64,000 nt of DNA from Clostridiales bacterium (GCA_029010715.1 JAQXKZ010000028.1:1-64000); one strand, 5' to 3'; positions 32,587 to 41,142 are shown, counted from the stretch's first letter. Notes: generated from the sequence alone by a model not told the origin. A program made the numbers and translations.

Positions 32587-33405
32587 GTGCTTATTATTCT
32601 TTTCCTGCTGATTGCCCTTGCGGCGACTGCGATATATGTCCATTATGCAGGCTTCGTTGTGTGGAAGGTCCTGTTGCTGTTCATCGGCTGCTTTGTCGCT
32701 CTTAACCTGCTGTGCATACTTTTCTGGGGGATAGTGGCTGTTTTTATCCCTATGTCCAAGCCGATAACGAAGCAGAGCTGGATCTGCCGCATGGGCTGTG
32801 TTTCCTTCAGCTCCATCGCGTGCGGCTATGCCTGGGTGCGCACACATGTCTACGGCATGGATAAGCTTCCGTCAGGGGAGCGTTTCCTTTTCGTGTGCAA
32901 TCACCGATCTTCCTTTGACCCGCTGGTCGTCATGAACAAGCTGAAAAAGTACAACATCTCGTTCATATCCAAGATATCGAACATGCGCATACCCATTGCC
33001 GGCAGCGTTTCCTACGGCGCCGGGTTCCTGCCTATCGACCGCGAGAACGCCCGCAATGCGCTCAAAACAATAGTCACCGCTGCCGACTACCTCGTAAAGG
33101 GTATCTGCTCTGTCGGTATTTATCCCGAGGGCACGCGCAGCAGGACAAATGAAATGCTGCCCTTCCATGCCGGCTCCTTCAAGATTGCCCAGAGGGCCGG
33201 CGCACCTCTGGCTATTGCCTCCATCCGCGGCAGCGAGCAGATAAAGAAAAACCTGTTTTTGCGTCCGACGGATGTATACCTCGACATCCTTGAGGTCGTT
33301 CCGGCGGACAAAGTCAGGTCCATGAGTACAAATGAGCTGGCGGAATACAGCCGCAATCTGATCGCCGGCAGTATCGCACACCCCGCAGAGAGGGCCGCCG
33401 TATGA
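32587..33405 (+). CDS. plsC: 1-acyl-sn-glycerol-3-phosphate acyltransferase
   Basis: 272 aa. One or two N-terminal TM helices (about 1-60) precede the PlsC domain: NHRSSFD (the catalytic NHx4D motif), FISKISNMRIPIAGSV, and GIYPEGTRSR (glycerol-phosphate-binding EGTRS). It acylates lysophosphatidic acid to phosphatidic acid at the membrane. GTG start at 32587 with AAGGCGG 7 nt upstream. It overlaps the next gene by 4 nt. Confidence 0.92.
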   Translation: MLIILFLLIALAATAIYVHYAGFVVWKVLLLFIGCFVALNLLCILFWGIVAVFIPMSKPITKQSWICRMGCVSFSSIACGYAWVRTHVYGMDKLPSGERFLFVCNHRSSFDPLVVMNKLKKYNISFISKISNMRIPIAGSVSYGAGFLPIDRENARNALKTIVTAADYLVKGICSVGIYPEGTRSRTNEMLPFHAGSFKIAQRAGAPLAIASIRGSEQIKKNLFLRPTDVYLDILEVVPADKVRSMSTNELAEYSRNLIAGSIAHPAERAAV

Positions 33406-34130
33406 AGCAGGTAGCCCTTGTTACCGGGTCCTCGCGCGGTATAGGCGCCGCCTGCGCCCGTGCCCTTGCCCGTGCAGGCTACGCCGTTTGCATCAACTGC
33501 GTCGAACGTACCGACAGGGCCGCGGCGCTGGCCGGCGAGCTGAAGGCTGCCGGCGCGGAGGTTATATGGCAGCAGGCGGACGTCGCCGATGCCGCCGCTG
33601 TGCGCGCTATGGTCGGGCGCATCGAGCGTGAGCTCGGATACGTGACCCTGCTCGTCAATAACGCCGGCATTGCAAAGCAGCAGCAGTTTCAGGACATCGA
33701 GCCTGAAACGTGGAAGCGCATCTTTGACGTCAATCTGGGAGGCTGCTTCAATACCATACAGGCCGTGCTGCCTCATATGCTGTATGAGCACTCCGGCTGC
33801 ATTGTGAATATGTCCTCCATATGGGGCATCCACGGAGCCTCCTGTGAGGTGACCTATTCCTCGACGAAGCACGCCATCGTCGGCCTGACGCGCTCGCTTG
33901 CAGCCGAGCTCGCTCCGACGGGGATCCGCGTCAACTGTGTAGCTCCCGGCGTCATCAACACCGACATGGTGCAGGTGCTCGGACGGGAAACGCTGGACAT
34001 GCTTTCGGAAGAGATACCTCTGCGCAAGCTCGGCAGAGCCGAGGATATCGCCGAGGCCGTGCTTTTCCTCGCCCGGTCGGAGTATACCACCGGCCAGGTA
34101 CTCTCGGTAGACGGCGGATTCATAATTTAA
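33402..34130 (+). CDS. fabG: short-chain dehydrogenase, FabG-like
   Basis: 242 aa classical SDR. It has TGSSRGIGAACARAL (NADP site), NNAGIA, the Ser of MSSIWG, the catalytic YSSTKHA (Tyr/Lys), and PGVINTDM. Closest in pattern to 3-oxoacyl-ACP reductase, and coupling to plsC (ATGA overlap) fits lipid synthesis. However, FabG paralogues outside the fab operon often have other substrates, so the symbol is tentative. Confidence 0.85.
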   Translation: MKQVALVTGSSRGIGAACARALARAGYAVCINCVERTDRAAALAGELKAAGAEVIWQQADVADAAAVRAMVGRIERELGYVTLLVNNAGIAKQQQFQDIEPETWKRIFDVNLGGCFNTIQAVLPHMLYEHSGCIVNMSSIWGIHGASCEVTYSSTKHAIVGLTRSLAAELAPTGIRVNCVAPGVINTDMVQVLGRETLDMLSEEIPLRKLGRAEDIAEAVLFLARSEYTTGQVLSVDGGFII

Positions 34131-34149
34131 AAGCCGAGCTTACAAAGCC

Positions 34150-34193
34150 ATACCGCATAATTTTGCAGCTGCCCCTGCAGGATTATGCGGTAT
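34150..34193 (+). terminator. terminator of plsC-fabG unit
   Basis: ATACCGCATAAT (34150-34161) pairs with ATTATGCGGTAT (34182-34193), with an inner TGCAG/CTGCA stem; TGTCATAATTT follows. 34194-34421 beyond it has no gene I can support. Confidence 0.65.
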
Positions 34194-34421
34194 TGTCATA
34201 ATTTCGCGTATAGCCGCAGTTTTTTGCGTATAAAGCCATTTAATTTTATCGTGCCATGGAGCCGTGTATATTTTCTGCTTTTGCGGGCGAGACTAAGTTC
34301 AGCACCCAACTGTTGGACAGCGCCATGCTGTATCCGCGCTGACCGGCGGTACATATTATGTATTGGGCGACTATTCAGGCAGAGGCAGAGCCTCGCCGTC
34401 AAGGCGGAGTGTGAATAAGCC

Positions 34422-34766
34422 ATGGTCAAACGAGGAGATATCTATTACGCCGACCTGAGCCCCGTGGTGGGCAGTGAGCAGGGCGGTATGCGTCCGGTGC
34501 TTATCGTCCAGAACGATACCGGCAACAAGCACAGTCCCACAGTGATAGCGGCGGCCATAACCAGCCAGGTAGGCAAGGCGCGGCTGCCGACCCACATAGA
34601 GCTCTCCGCCCAGAGCGTCGGACTGAACAGAGACAGTGTCATTCTGCTCGAGCAGATACGCACCATCGACAAGTCACGTCTGCGTGAGCGGATGGGAAAG
34701 CTTGACGATTCGACAATGACTGCCGTTGACAACGCTTTGGCCGTCAGCTTCGGCCTGCTGAACTGA
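34422..34766 (+). CDS. ndoA: MazF/EndoA-type endoribonuclease toxin
   Basis: 114 aa, very close in pattern to B. subtilis Endo[46 protein letters not shown], and [14 protein letters not shown]. It is an ACA/UACAU-type mRNA interferase in known cases. Normally an antitoxin (ndoAI/MazE) gene lies just upstream; 34131-34421 contains no convincing ORF for one. The ribosome site (GGCGGAG) is a long 12 nt from the ATG. Its own terminator follows. Confidence 0.93.
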   Translation: MVKRGDIYYADLSPVVGSEQGGMRPVLIVQNDTGNKHSPTVIAAAITSQVGKARLPTHIELSAQSVGLNRDSVILLEQIRTIDKSRLRERMGKLDDSTMTAVDNALAVSFGLLN

Positions 34767-34801
34767 CAAGCGGGCTTCGGCGATTTCTGTAATCTTATAC
34801 G

Positions 34802-34836
34802 TCTCCCGCCCGTATAATATAGGGCGGGAGATATTT
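34802..34836 (+). terminator. terminator after ndoA
   Basis: TCTCCCGCCC / GGGCGGGAGA 10-bp stem, 10-nt loop, then TATTTTT. Confidence 0.85.
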
Positions 34837-34857
34837 TTCGGCAGCGGAGGTGATGAG

Positions 34858-35397
34858 ATGGAATATCCGCTTATTATTGACGGGAAACGCGCCGGCAAGC
34901 TCAATGTGGAAAGCTCCGGTCTGTATACCTGCTTCGAGGCGTGGACAGGGGAGAGCGACCGCCTGCTCAGAGTTTGGATCCATGGAGGAGGACGCTGCGC
35001 CTATCTCGGCGTCATGCAGCCCTGGAGCGGCGGGATGTACCTGCGCCGCCGGATGAGCCGCCGGGAGAGCGCGGACTTCCCGGAATACATAGAGTTTGCG
35101 TCAAATGACGGCTGCAGCGAGGCCGGTACGGCGGAGCGGGAGAGCCCGCGCAGTGCCGCTGAGCCGCAAAGGCCCGGCGCTGATGCGGAAAGGAAAGAGT
35201 GGAACAGCTGCCCGTACCCGGCACCGATAGCAGGTGACAGCGCAGAGCTGCAGTGGTATCGACGCAGCGACGGCACGCTTGTCAGCCATGACGGCATCAG
35301 TAGCCTGATCGCTCTGCCGGCGCAGCTGAGGCATGCCCCGGAGGGGGCTGTAGTGAGCCGGATAGGAACAGGACAGTATATAATATTTCGCTATTGA
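34858..35397 (+). CDS. conserved protein of unknown function
   Basis: 179 aa, no signal peptide or TM helix. Two segments: an N-terminal beta-rich part (1-80: MEYPLIIDGKRAGKLNVES ... YLRRRMSRRES) and a C-terminal part (about 120-179), joined by a low-complexity Glu/Ala/Arg linker. I recognise similar unnamed proteins from Oscillospiraceae but know no function. GGAGG precedes the ATG at 34858. It starts right after the ndoA terminator, so it is transcribed separately or by read-through. Its last codons contain the pdp promoter. Confidence 0.65.
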   Translation: MEYPLIIDGKRAGKLNVESSGLYTCFEAWTGESDRLLRVWIHGGGRCAYLGVMQPWSGGMYLRRRMSRRESADFPEYIEFASNDGCSEAGTAERESPRSAAEPQRPGADAERKEWNSCPYPAPIAGDSAELQWYRRSDGTLVSHDGISSLIALPAQLRHAPEGAVVSRIGTGQYIIFRY

Positions 35398-35422
35398 GAA
35401 AGCATGAAATTTGTTATATAAT
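35394..35422 (+). promoter_or_regulatory. sigma-70 promoter of pdp
   Basis: TTGAGA (35394-35399), 17 bp, TATAAT (35417-35422). The -35 box overlaps the stop codon of the preceding gene. Confidence 0.8.
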
Positions 35423-35514
35423 ACAAAAGCACAACACAGACACTGCAGGCCAACCGGAGTCCGTACACAGGTGCGCGCAGATGTTCCGGCGGCTGGAACC
35501 GGAGGTACATATAT

Positions 35515-36819
35515 ATGCTGATGAACGATCTTATCGTAAAAAAGCGCGACGGCGGCGAGCTGAGCACGGAAGAAATAGACTTCATGATCCAGGGCTATAC
35601 CCGCGGGGAGATACCGGACTACCAGATGTCCGCCATGTGCATGGCTATTCTGTTTCGCGGCATGAGCGACAGGGAGACGCTTGACCTCACAATGTCCATG
35701 ATGAATTCCGGAGAGACTCTGGATCTCAGCAGGATCAAAGGAGTCAAGGCTGACAAGCACTCCACAGGAGGCGTAGGCGATAAGACGAGTCTTATTCTTT
35801 GCCCCATGGTTTCCGCATGCGGTGTAAAGATCGCAAAGATGTCCGGCAGGGGCCTCGGCCATACGGGCGGTACGCTGGACAAGCTCGAGAGCTTCCCCGG
35901 CTATAATATCGGTATAGGCGAGGAACGCTTCATAGAAAACGTCAATAAACACGGTATCTCGATCATCGGACAGACTGCGGATCTCGATCCTGCCGATAAG
36001 AAGCTCTACGCTCTGCGCGACGTCACCGGCACTGTGCCGAGCATCCCGCTTATCGTAAGCTCCATCATGTCCAAGAAGCTGGCCTCCGGCGCCGACGTTA
36101 TCGTGCTCGACGTTAAGTGCGGCGACGGGGCTTTTATGAAGACTCTGGACGAAGCCGGAGTCCTTGCCAACGGCCTTACACGTATCGGCCGCCTCGCGGG
36201 CCGCAAATGCGCCGCGGTCATCACCGATATGGACCAGCCGCTCGGCTGCGCCGTCGGTAATGCGCTCGAGGTCAAAGAGGCTGTTTCCGTACTTAAAGGC
36301 GAGACAAAGGGAGATTTGCTGGAGCTGTGCCTGACGCTCGGAAGCTGCATTCTTACCGAGGCCGGTATTGCGGAGAGCATCGAGGCTGCGCGCGAAAAGC
36401 TGCAGTATGCCGTTGACAGCGGCGCCGCGCTCAAAAAGCTCGCCGAGATGGTCTCTGCGCAGGACGGCGACGGCAATGACGTGTACGATACCTCGCGCCT
36501 GCCCGATGCCGCGGTCAAGCTCGAGGTCCCGTCGGAGGTTTCAGGTTATGTCGGGCGTATCATGGCCGAGCATGTCGGCCTTGTGTCGATGCATCTCGGC
36601 GGCGGCAGAGCCACCAAGGACAGTCCTATCGACCTCTCTGTAGGCGTCGTGCTTCATAAAAAGGTGGGCGACAGGGTACGGAAGGGCGAGAGCCTTGCCA
36701 CCATCCACGCCTCCTCCGTGGAAAAGGCCGAACAGGCGGCGGAGCTTTTGCGTGACTGCTACCGTTTCTCCGAAGCTCCGGTCGAGCGCCCGCCGTTCAT
36801 CAAGGCGATAGTGCGCTGA
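35515..36819 (+). CDS. pdp: pyrimidine-nucleoside phosphorylase
   Basis: 434 aa. It follows B. subtilis Pdp along its length: KKRDGGELSTEEIDFMIQGY, DKHSTGGVGDKTSL (phosphate site), KMSGRGLGHTGGTLDKLES (family signature), and PADKKLYALRDVTGTV. Cleaves uridine, deoxyuridine and thymidine with phosphate for nucleoside salvage. GGAGG lies 9 nt before the ATG. No other salvage gene is adjacent. Confidence 0.95.
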   Translation: MLMNDLIVKKRDGGELSTEEIDFMIQGYTRGEIPDYQMSAMCMAILFRGMSDRETLDLTMSMMNSGETLDLSRIKGVKADKHSTGGVGDKTSLILCPMVSACGVKIAKMSGRGLGHTGGTLDKLESFPGYNIGIGEERFIENVNKHGISIIGQTADLDPADKKLYALRDVTGTVPSIPLIVSSIMSKKLASGADVIVLDVKCGDGAFMKTLDEAGVLANGLTRIGRLAGRKCAAVITDMDQPLGCAVGNALEVKEAVSVLKGETKGDLLELCLTLGSCILTEAGIAESIEAAREKLQYAVDSGAALKKLAEMVSAQDGDGNDVYDTSRLPDAAVKLEVPSEVSGYVGRIMAEHVGLVSMHLGGGRATKDSPIDLSVGVVLHKKVGDRVRKGESLATIHASSVEKAEQAAELLRDCYRFSEAPVERPPFIKAIVR

Positions 36820-36843
36820 GTGACGCATAAGGAGAACGCCTGT

Positions 36844-37788
36844 ATGAAGCACCGGAGATTGTTTGCCGTCATAATCACCCTTATGCTTGTCTGGTGGACG
36901 TTTATACCCGCACGCTATGGCTGGGCCGATTTCGGCGGATACAGCGGAGACAGCGACTATGATTACGGCAGTGACTACGACTATGACAGCGGCTACGATT
37001 ACGGCAGCGGCTACGATTACGGCAGCGCTGACCACAGCTCCGGCAGCGGACTGAGTATCGGCGTATATATTCTCATAGCTGCTCTGAACCTCATCTGGCT
37101 GCTTATACGCAGCGCTTACAACAGAATTATGGACATAAAGGCCAGGAGAGCAAACGCAAAGGTAATGAAGAAGAAAACCGGCGGGGCCGTGGCTGCTTCC
37201 GGACAGAGGCTGCGGGATATGAAAAAATACACGGAATTTGACCCGGGATTTGACACCGCAGCCATGACTGAGAAGCTGAGCCGCCTGTACGTGCAGATGC
37301 AGCAGTGCTGGACGGCGAAGGATCTCGAGCCCCTGCGTCCGTATATGACCGACGCTTTCTTCAATCAGTCGGCAGGTCAGCTCAGGCAGATGGCGAAAGC
37401 CGGACAGACGAACTATGTGGAGCGCATCGCCGTGCTCTCATGCACGCTCACCGGCTGGTACAGGGATAAGGTGAACGACCATGTATTCGCCCGGCTGAAT
37501 ACCAGAATAGTCGATTACACGCTTGACGACGCCAGCGGCAAGCTTGTGTCCGGCAGCAAAAGGAAAGAAAAGTTTATGACCTACGAGTGGGAGCTTGTCC
37601 GTCCCGCAGGCAGCACGACGCAGCCGGAGGACAGTCTCCGGTCTGTCTCCTGCCCGCACTGCGGAGCGCCGCTGAGCATCAACGAGTCGGCCAGGTGCCA
37701 GTACTGCGACAGCGTTGTGACGCTGCATGAGCACGACTTTGTCATAAGCGGCATACGCGGCATATCTCAGAAAACGGGGAGGGGATAG
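36844..37788 (+). CDS. membrane protein with Tim44-like domain and C-terminal zinc ribbon
   Basis: 314 aa. Signal-like N-terminal helix (about 5-24), then a short Tyr/Asp/Gly/Ser repeat tract (DYGSDYDYDSGYDYGS and similar), a TM helix (about 68-90), and a basic stretch. A Tim44/Mba1-like domain follows (about 130-240: AMTEKLSRLYVQMQQCWTAK), then a zinc ribbon SCPHCGAPLSINESARCQYC. Tim44-like domains in bacteria occur in uncharacterised membrane proteins; the ribbon should bind Zn2+. The start at 36844 follows AAGGAG; a GTG 8 codons earlier does not. Separate from pdp by 24 nt. Confidence 0.78.
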   Translation: MKHRRLFAVIITLMLVWWTFIPARYGWADFGGYSGDSDYDYGSDYDYDSGYDYGSGYDYGSADHSSGSGLSIGVYILIAALNLIWLLIRSAYNRIMDIKARRANAKVMKKKTGGAVAASGQRLRDMKKYTEFDPGFDTAAMTEKLSRLYVQMQQCWTAKDLEPLRPYMTDAFFNQSAGQLRQMAKAGQTNYVERIAVLSCTLTGWYRDKVNDHVFARLNTRIVDYTLDDASGKLVSGSKRKEKFMTYEWELVRPAGSTTQPEDSLRSVSCPHCGAPLSINESARCQYCDSVVTLHEHDFVISGIRGISQKTGRG

Positions 37789-37812
37789 CTCCCGGTTGAA
37801 TCAATAAAAAGC

Positions 37813-37850
37813 CCCGCGTCCCGGCACATGTTCTGCCGGGACGCGGGTTC
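37813..37850 (+). terminator. terminator after the Tim44-like gene
   Basis: CCCGCGTCCCGGCA / TGCCGGGACGCGGG 14-bp stem, 7-nt loop, then TTCATTTT. Confidence 0.85.
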
Positions 37851-37853
37851 ATT

Positions 37854-37882
37854 TTGACAAAATAATCTTGATGTATTATAAT
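37854..37882 (+). promoter_or_regulatory. perfect consensus sigma-70 promoter
   Basis: TTGACA (37854-37859), exactly 17 bp, TATAAT (37877-37882). Both hexamers are perfect. It drives the small AT-rich gene at 37915. Confidence 0.88.
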
Positions 37883-37914
37883 ATAATCAAATAATGAAAA
37901 GGAGATTTGATTGC

Positions 37915-38118
37915 ATGTTTACTGCTATCATCGTCTTGTTTTTCGTTTGTCCGTTATTTGTTTTTTATGGCATATATGCTATTATTCTTCTTTTGAAACC
38001 AGCAAAAAAGAAAGAAGAAGATAAACATGAATATATTGTAGTAGAAACTGAAGAATCTGATGTTGATAGACAGAATAGAGAATATGGAGATTATTATGGC
38101 GACAGCTATTATTTTTAA
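37915..38118 (+). CDS. small AT-rich membrane protein
   Basis: 67 aa from the ATG at 37915, which has AAAAGGAG 10 nt upstream (an ATG at 37894 overlaps that site). One strong TM helix (about 3-26: AIIVLFFVCPLFVFYGIYAI), a Lys-rich turn, then an acidic/Tyr tail (ETEESDVDRQNREYGDYYG). Codons are A/T-ending (GAA, ATA, AAA, TTT), unlike the GC-rich neighbours, suggesting recent acquisition or special expression. No family recognised. Confidence 0.65.
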   Translation: MFTAIIVLFFVCPLFVFYGIYAIILLLKPAKKKEEDKHEYIVVETEESDVDRQNREYGDYYGDSYYF

Positions 38119-38212
38119 CTTCAATTAAAGTCAGAAATGATTGAAGCGGCAACAGAGTTCAGGAAAAACAGTTTTAATGATGAAGATTCTGCATACTTAT
38201 TGTTTTGCTTTT

Positions 38213-39022
38213 CTATCGCCTGCCGAGCTGGTAGAAGGCCACGGCGCTCGCCGCGGCGACATTCAGCGAATCCACGCCGTGGGACATGGGTATGCGCACA
38301 GTGTAGTCACAGTGCTCTATAGTCTCGTTTGCGAGACCGTCACCCTCGGTGCCAAGCACTACGGCGAGCTTTTCCTCGGCTGTGAGGCGTGCATCGGCTA
38401 TGCTGAGAGAGTCATCTTTCAGCGCCATGGCCGCTGTTTTAAAGCCCAGCGAACGCAGAAAACCCTGCCAGTTGCCTTCGGGCAGGTATGTCCAGGGCAC
38501 CTGAAACACCGTGCCCATGCTTACTCTTATCGCGCGGCGGTAGAGCGGGTCGCTCCCGGCGCTCGTCAGCAGTACAGCGTCCATGCCGAGCGCGGCGGCA
38601 GAGCGGAAGATGGCTCCGATGTTGGTCGGGTTCATCACGTTTTCAAGTACCGCTATCCGGCAGGCGTCGCGGCAGATATCCGCGGCCTCGGGGAGCCTGG
38701 GCCTGCGCATTGCGCAGAGCATCCCGCGTGTAAGATGGAAGCCCGTGAGCTTCGTGAGCACGTCGAGGTCTGCGGCAAAGACCGGTATGTCGCCGCAGCG
38801 GGAAATGAGCTCGCGCCCCTTGCCCTCGACGTGTTTTTTCTCCATGAGGAAAGATACCGGCACGCAGCCGGCGTCCAGCGCGCGGCCTATGACGACCGGG
38901 CTCTCCGCGATGAACAGCGCGTTTTCGGGGTCTGCCCGGTTGACGAGCTGATTTTCAGTGAGACGTGCGTATATGTCCAGCTCCGGGGCGGAAAAGTCGC
39001 TTATTTCGAAAATGCTGTGCAT
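38213..39022 (-). CDS. SpoU/TrmH family RNA 2'-O-methyltransferase
   Basis: 269 aa. An N-terminal substrate-binding region (about 1-105) is followed by the SPOUT knot domain: ENVMNPTNIGAIFRSAAALG, RAIRVSMGTVF, LGTEGDGLANETIEHCDYTVRIPM, and the C-terminal SLNVAAASAVAFYQL. AdoMet-dependent rRNA or tRNA ribose methylation; the target base is not predictable. The ribosome site is weak. Monocistronic. Confidence 0.92.
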   Translation of the reverse strand: MHSIFEISDFSAPELDIYARLTENQLVNRADPENALFIAESPVVIGRALDAGCVPVSFLMEKKHVEGKGRELISRCGDIPVFAADLDVLTKLTGFHLTRGMLCAMRRPRLPEAADICRDACRIAVLENVMNPTNIGAIFRSAAALGMDAVLLTSAGSDPLYRRAIRVSMGTVFQVPWTYLPEGNWQGFLRSLGFKTAAMALKDDSLSIADARLTAEEKLAVVLGTEGDGLANETIEHCDYTVRIPMSHGVDSLNVAAASAVAFYQLGRR

Positions 39023-39221
39023 GATTTGATCCAGCTTTCTGCAGGCGGTGTCTGCGTCTGATTAGATACGCTGCCGGTTTTTGCCTTGCCTCTCGCCGTG
39101 CCTGAAAGGCGAAAAACGGGACAAATTTATAAGATCCGCTTGATTATACCGGCATATGTGTTAATATGTATAGACATACACGAGAGCCTGACGGCCCGGA
39201 GCAAAGGATAGTGTTGCGGTT

Positions 39222-40019
39222 ATTAAGAACAAAAAAACCAAGCTGTCGGCGATCTCCAAGCTGCATTACTCAAAGCTTGTACTGAGATCCCTGCTGTTTC
39301 TTGGCGCGCTCGCCGCCTATGCAGTGAACCGCGCGAACGGGAGCGGCTCGATGTTCGGCGGCTATGACGGCCGGTGGCTCTGGATAACAGTGTTCGCGGT
39401 GTATGCGGTGGAGATGGTGCTGCGCTGCTTCCCGTCAGATTACGAGAGCATGGGCTGCCAGAAGCAGTTCAAAAAGAATTTTATACCTGCTATACCTGAC
39501 AGGCCGGCCGACAGGAAGGCGCTGCGCGCCTCGTCGTGGAAAAGCACGGTCCCGGTTCTGGTGTCATGGGTATTGCTGAACCTGCTGCTCATTTGGCTGT
39601 ATGAAAAGGCTGTGTTCGACTGGGGCATTATGATACTGATATCGCTGTTTTATTCCGTGTGCGATATGATATGTATCCTGTTTTTCTGCCCGTTCCAGAC
39701 CTGGATGATGAAAAACAAATGCTGCGGCAGCTGCCGTATATACAACTGGGACTACATTATGATGTTCACACCGCTGACGGTGGTGGATAACCCCTTCGCC
39801 AGGGGACTTGTTGCGCTGAGCCTGCTGCTTCTGCTTCGCTGGGAGCTTTGCTACAATCTGTATCCGGAGCGTTTCTATGAGGAAACAAACGGCAGCCTGT
39901 CCTGCGCCAATTGCAGAGAAAAGCTCTGCCACCACAAAAAACAGCTGAGGAGCTTTCACAGAAAGCTGTTCAGGGAGCTTCAGGGCATTCACGGAGCCGG
40001 TCAAAACGCGGAGCGCTGA
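39222..40019 (+). CDS. Cys-containing polytopic membrane protein, probable ATT start
   Basis: About 265 aa if read from ATT at 39222. The first conventional start (GTG 39324) would cut into a coherent basic segment plus TM helix (KLHYSKLVLRSLLFLGALAA). There are no ATG/GTG/TTG codons between the upstream TGA (39189) and that GTG. Four or so TM helices, a cytosolic KNKCCGSCRIYNWDYIM, and a C-terminal CANCREKLCHHKK Cys/His cluster. Such proteins recur unnamed in Clostridia; a metal site is likely but unproven. AAAGGA lies about 13 nt before the ATT. Confidence 0.65.
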   Translation: MKNKKTKLSAISKLHYSKLVLRSLLFLGALAAYAVNRANGSGSMFGGYDGRWLWITVFAVYAVEMVLRCFPSDYESMGCQKQFKKNFIPAIPDRPADRKALRASSWKSTVPVLVSWVLLNLLLIWLYEKAVFDWGIMILISLFYSVCDMICILFFCPFQTWMMKNKCCGSCRIYNWDYIMMFTPLTVVDNPFARGLVALSLLLLLRWELCYNLYPERFYEETNGSLSCANCREKLCHHKKQLRSFHRKLFRELQGIHGAGQNAER

Positions 40020-40051
40020 GCTGAAGCCCGCTTCCGCTCTTGCCGTGGAGA

Positions 40052-40885
40052 TCACACGTCGGGATTAAAGTGGAAATCCATCGGCGGAGCACCGGCGTCA
40101 TCAGGTGCGTTCTCCTCTTTGCAGATGCGCACGGTCAGCATTACGAGCGCGCCGGTCATTATGGCGGTTACAAGCTCGGTGACGGCGACGGTAGCGTAGC
40201 CCTGAGTGAGCACGGCGACGGCGTCAACAAGGAAATGCCCCGCATAAGCCATTAACAGATAGCGCTTGTTGTTACGCCTGATTGACCAGAATACGAGTAT
40301 CGACAGACAGATGTGCAGGGTCATCGCAAGTGCGCGCTCAATGCCGGAGAAGAAAAAGTCGATGCTCGGCGTGGTCCAGAGCAGGGATATTGTGTTGAAA
40401 GTGCTCAGAGCGGTTTCGGCGTCGAGCGAGGCGAGACTCTCTGCCATCCAGCCGTTATTTATCAGAAGAGAGTTGAGAATGTTGCTGAACATTGTGGTGG
40501 CGATGAGAAGTATGGCCTCGAAGCCGCCGTGACCGGCGCCGTACATAAAGGCGTTGTCGAGATCAAGTTCCTTAATGAAGGACTTCATCGCTATCAGCCT
40601 GCCGCCTTCCTCGAATACCGCGGCGACGAGACCGCCGTATATGGCGAGCAGGACGATGTTGCCGGTTATTTTATCACCGGTGGCACTGAGCATGAAGCTG
40701 TGGACCATCGGCTCTATCACGCGCGCGACGAGGTAGAACACGGCGCAGCCGATGAAGAATGAGGACACTCTTGCCCCGAGTTTCTTCCAGCCGTATATAA
40801 ACAGTGCGACAGGCAGACCGACGGATACGATCAGCGAAAAAGCCATACCTGCTATGCTCGCGGCGGAAACGGTTCCGATATTCAT
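40052..40885 (-). CDS. YhfC family intramembrane protease-like protein
   Basis: 277 aa with about eight TM helices. Conserved polar motifs inside the membrane: FEEGGR, YGAGHGGFEAIL and GHFLVDA, the pattern of YhfC/PrsW-related (glutamate/His) intramembrane peptidases. The substrate is unknown. GGGAGGATAT precedes the ATG. Preceded by a roughly 200-nt structured leader. Confidence 0.85.
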   Translation of the reverse strand: MNIGTVSAASIAGMAFSLIVSVGLPVALFIYGWKKLGARVSSFFIGCAVFYLVARVIEPMVHSFMLSATGDKITGNIVLLAIYGGLVAAVFEEGGRLIAMKSFIKELDLDNAFMYGAGHGGFEAILLIATTMFSNILNSLLINNGWMAESLASLDAETALSTFNTISLLWTTPSIDFFFSGIERALAMTLHICLSILVFWSIRRNNKRYLLMAYAGHFLVDAVAVLTQGYATVAVTELVTAIMTGALVMLTVRICKEENAPDDAGAPPMDFHFNPDV

Positions 40886-41084
40886 TGTATATCCTCCCAG
40901 AATAATGATGCGTGTAATGCATGTTGGTTTTCGGAAAAATGACGCGTTTTAGTTGAAGTCCTTTTGCTGTGCGCATTGGCGCGTCTGACGCAAAATCCTG
41001 CGCGCCAACGGCGCTGTAAAAACCGGCCCGTGGCGGTTTTTACAGGATATTGGTATAGACGCGCAGCGGACCGGCATGAATCCT
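40886..41084 (-). promoter_or_regulatory. structured 5' leader of the yhfC-like gene
   Basis: Non-coding on both strands. Hairpins: CTGTAAAAACCG (41014-41025) with CGGTTTTTACAG (41034-41045), a perfect 12-bp stem; TTGGCGCG (40976-40983) with CGCGCCAA (41001-41008); and CAGGAT/ATCCTG at about 41042-41083. They sit in tandem, as in cis-acting RNA elements. No known riboswitch core recognised. Confidence 0.45.
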
Positions 41085-41090
41085 GACAAC

Positions 41091-41118
41091 AGTATAACAT
41101 GCCGTATGACAATTTCAA
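41091..41118 (-). promoter_or_regulatory. promoter of the yhfC-like transcript
   Basis: TTGAAA, 16 bp, TATACT on the minus strand (-10 at 41091-41096), leading into the structured leader. Confidence 0.55.
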
Positions 41119-41142
41119 AGGGCTTTTTTGAACGGAAGAAAA

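Noticed and set aside
36955-37030. Short direct repeats in DNA coding YDYGS
   Set aside because: In-frame low-complexity protein repeat, not a CRISPR or mobile repeat.
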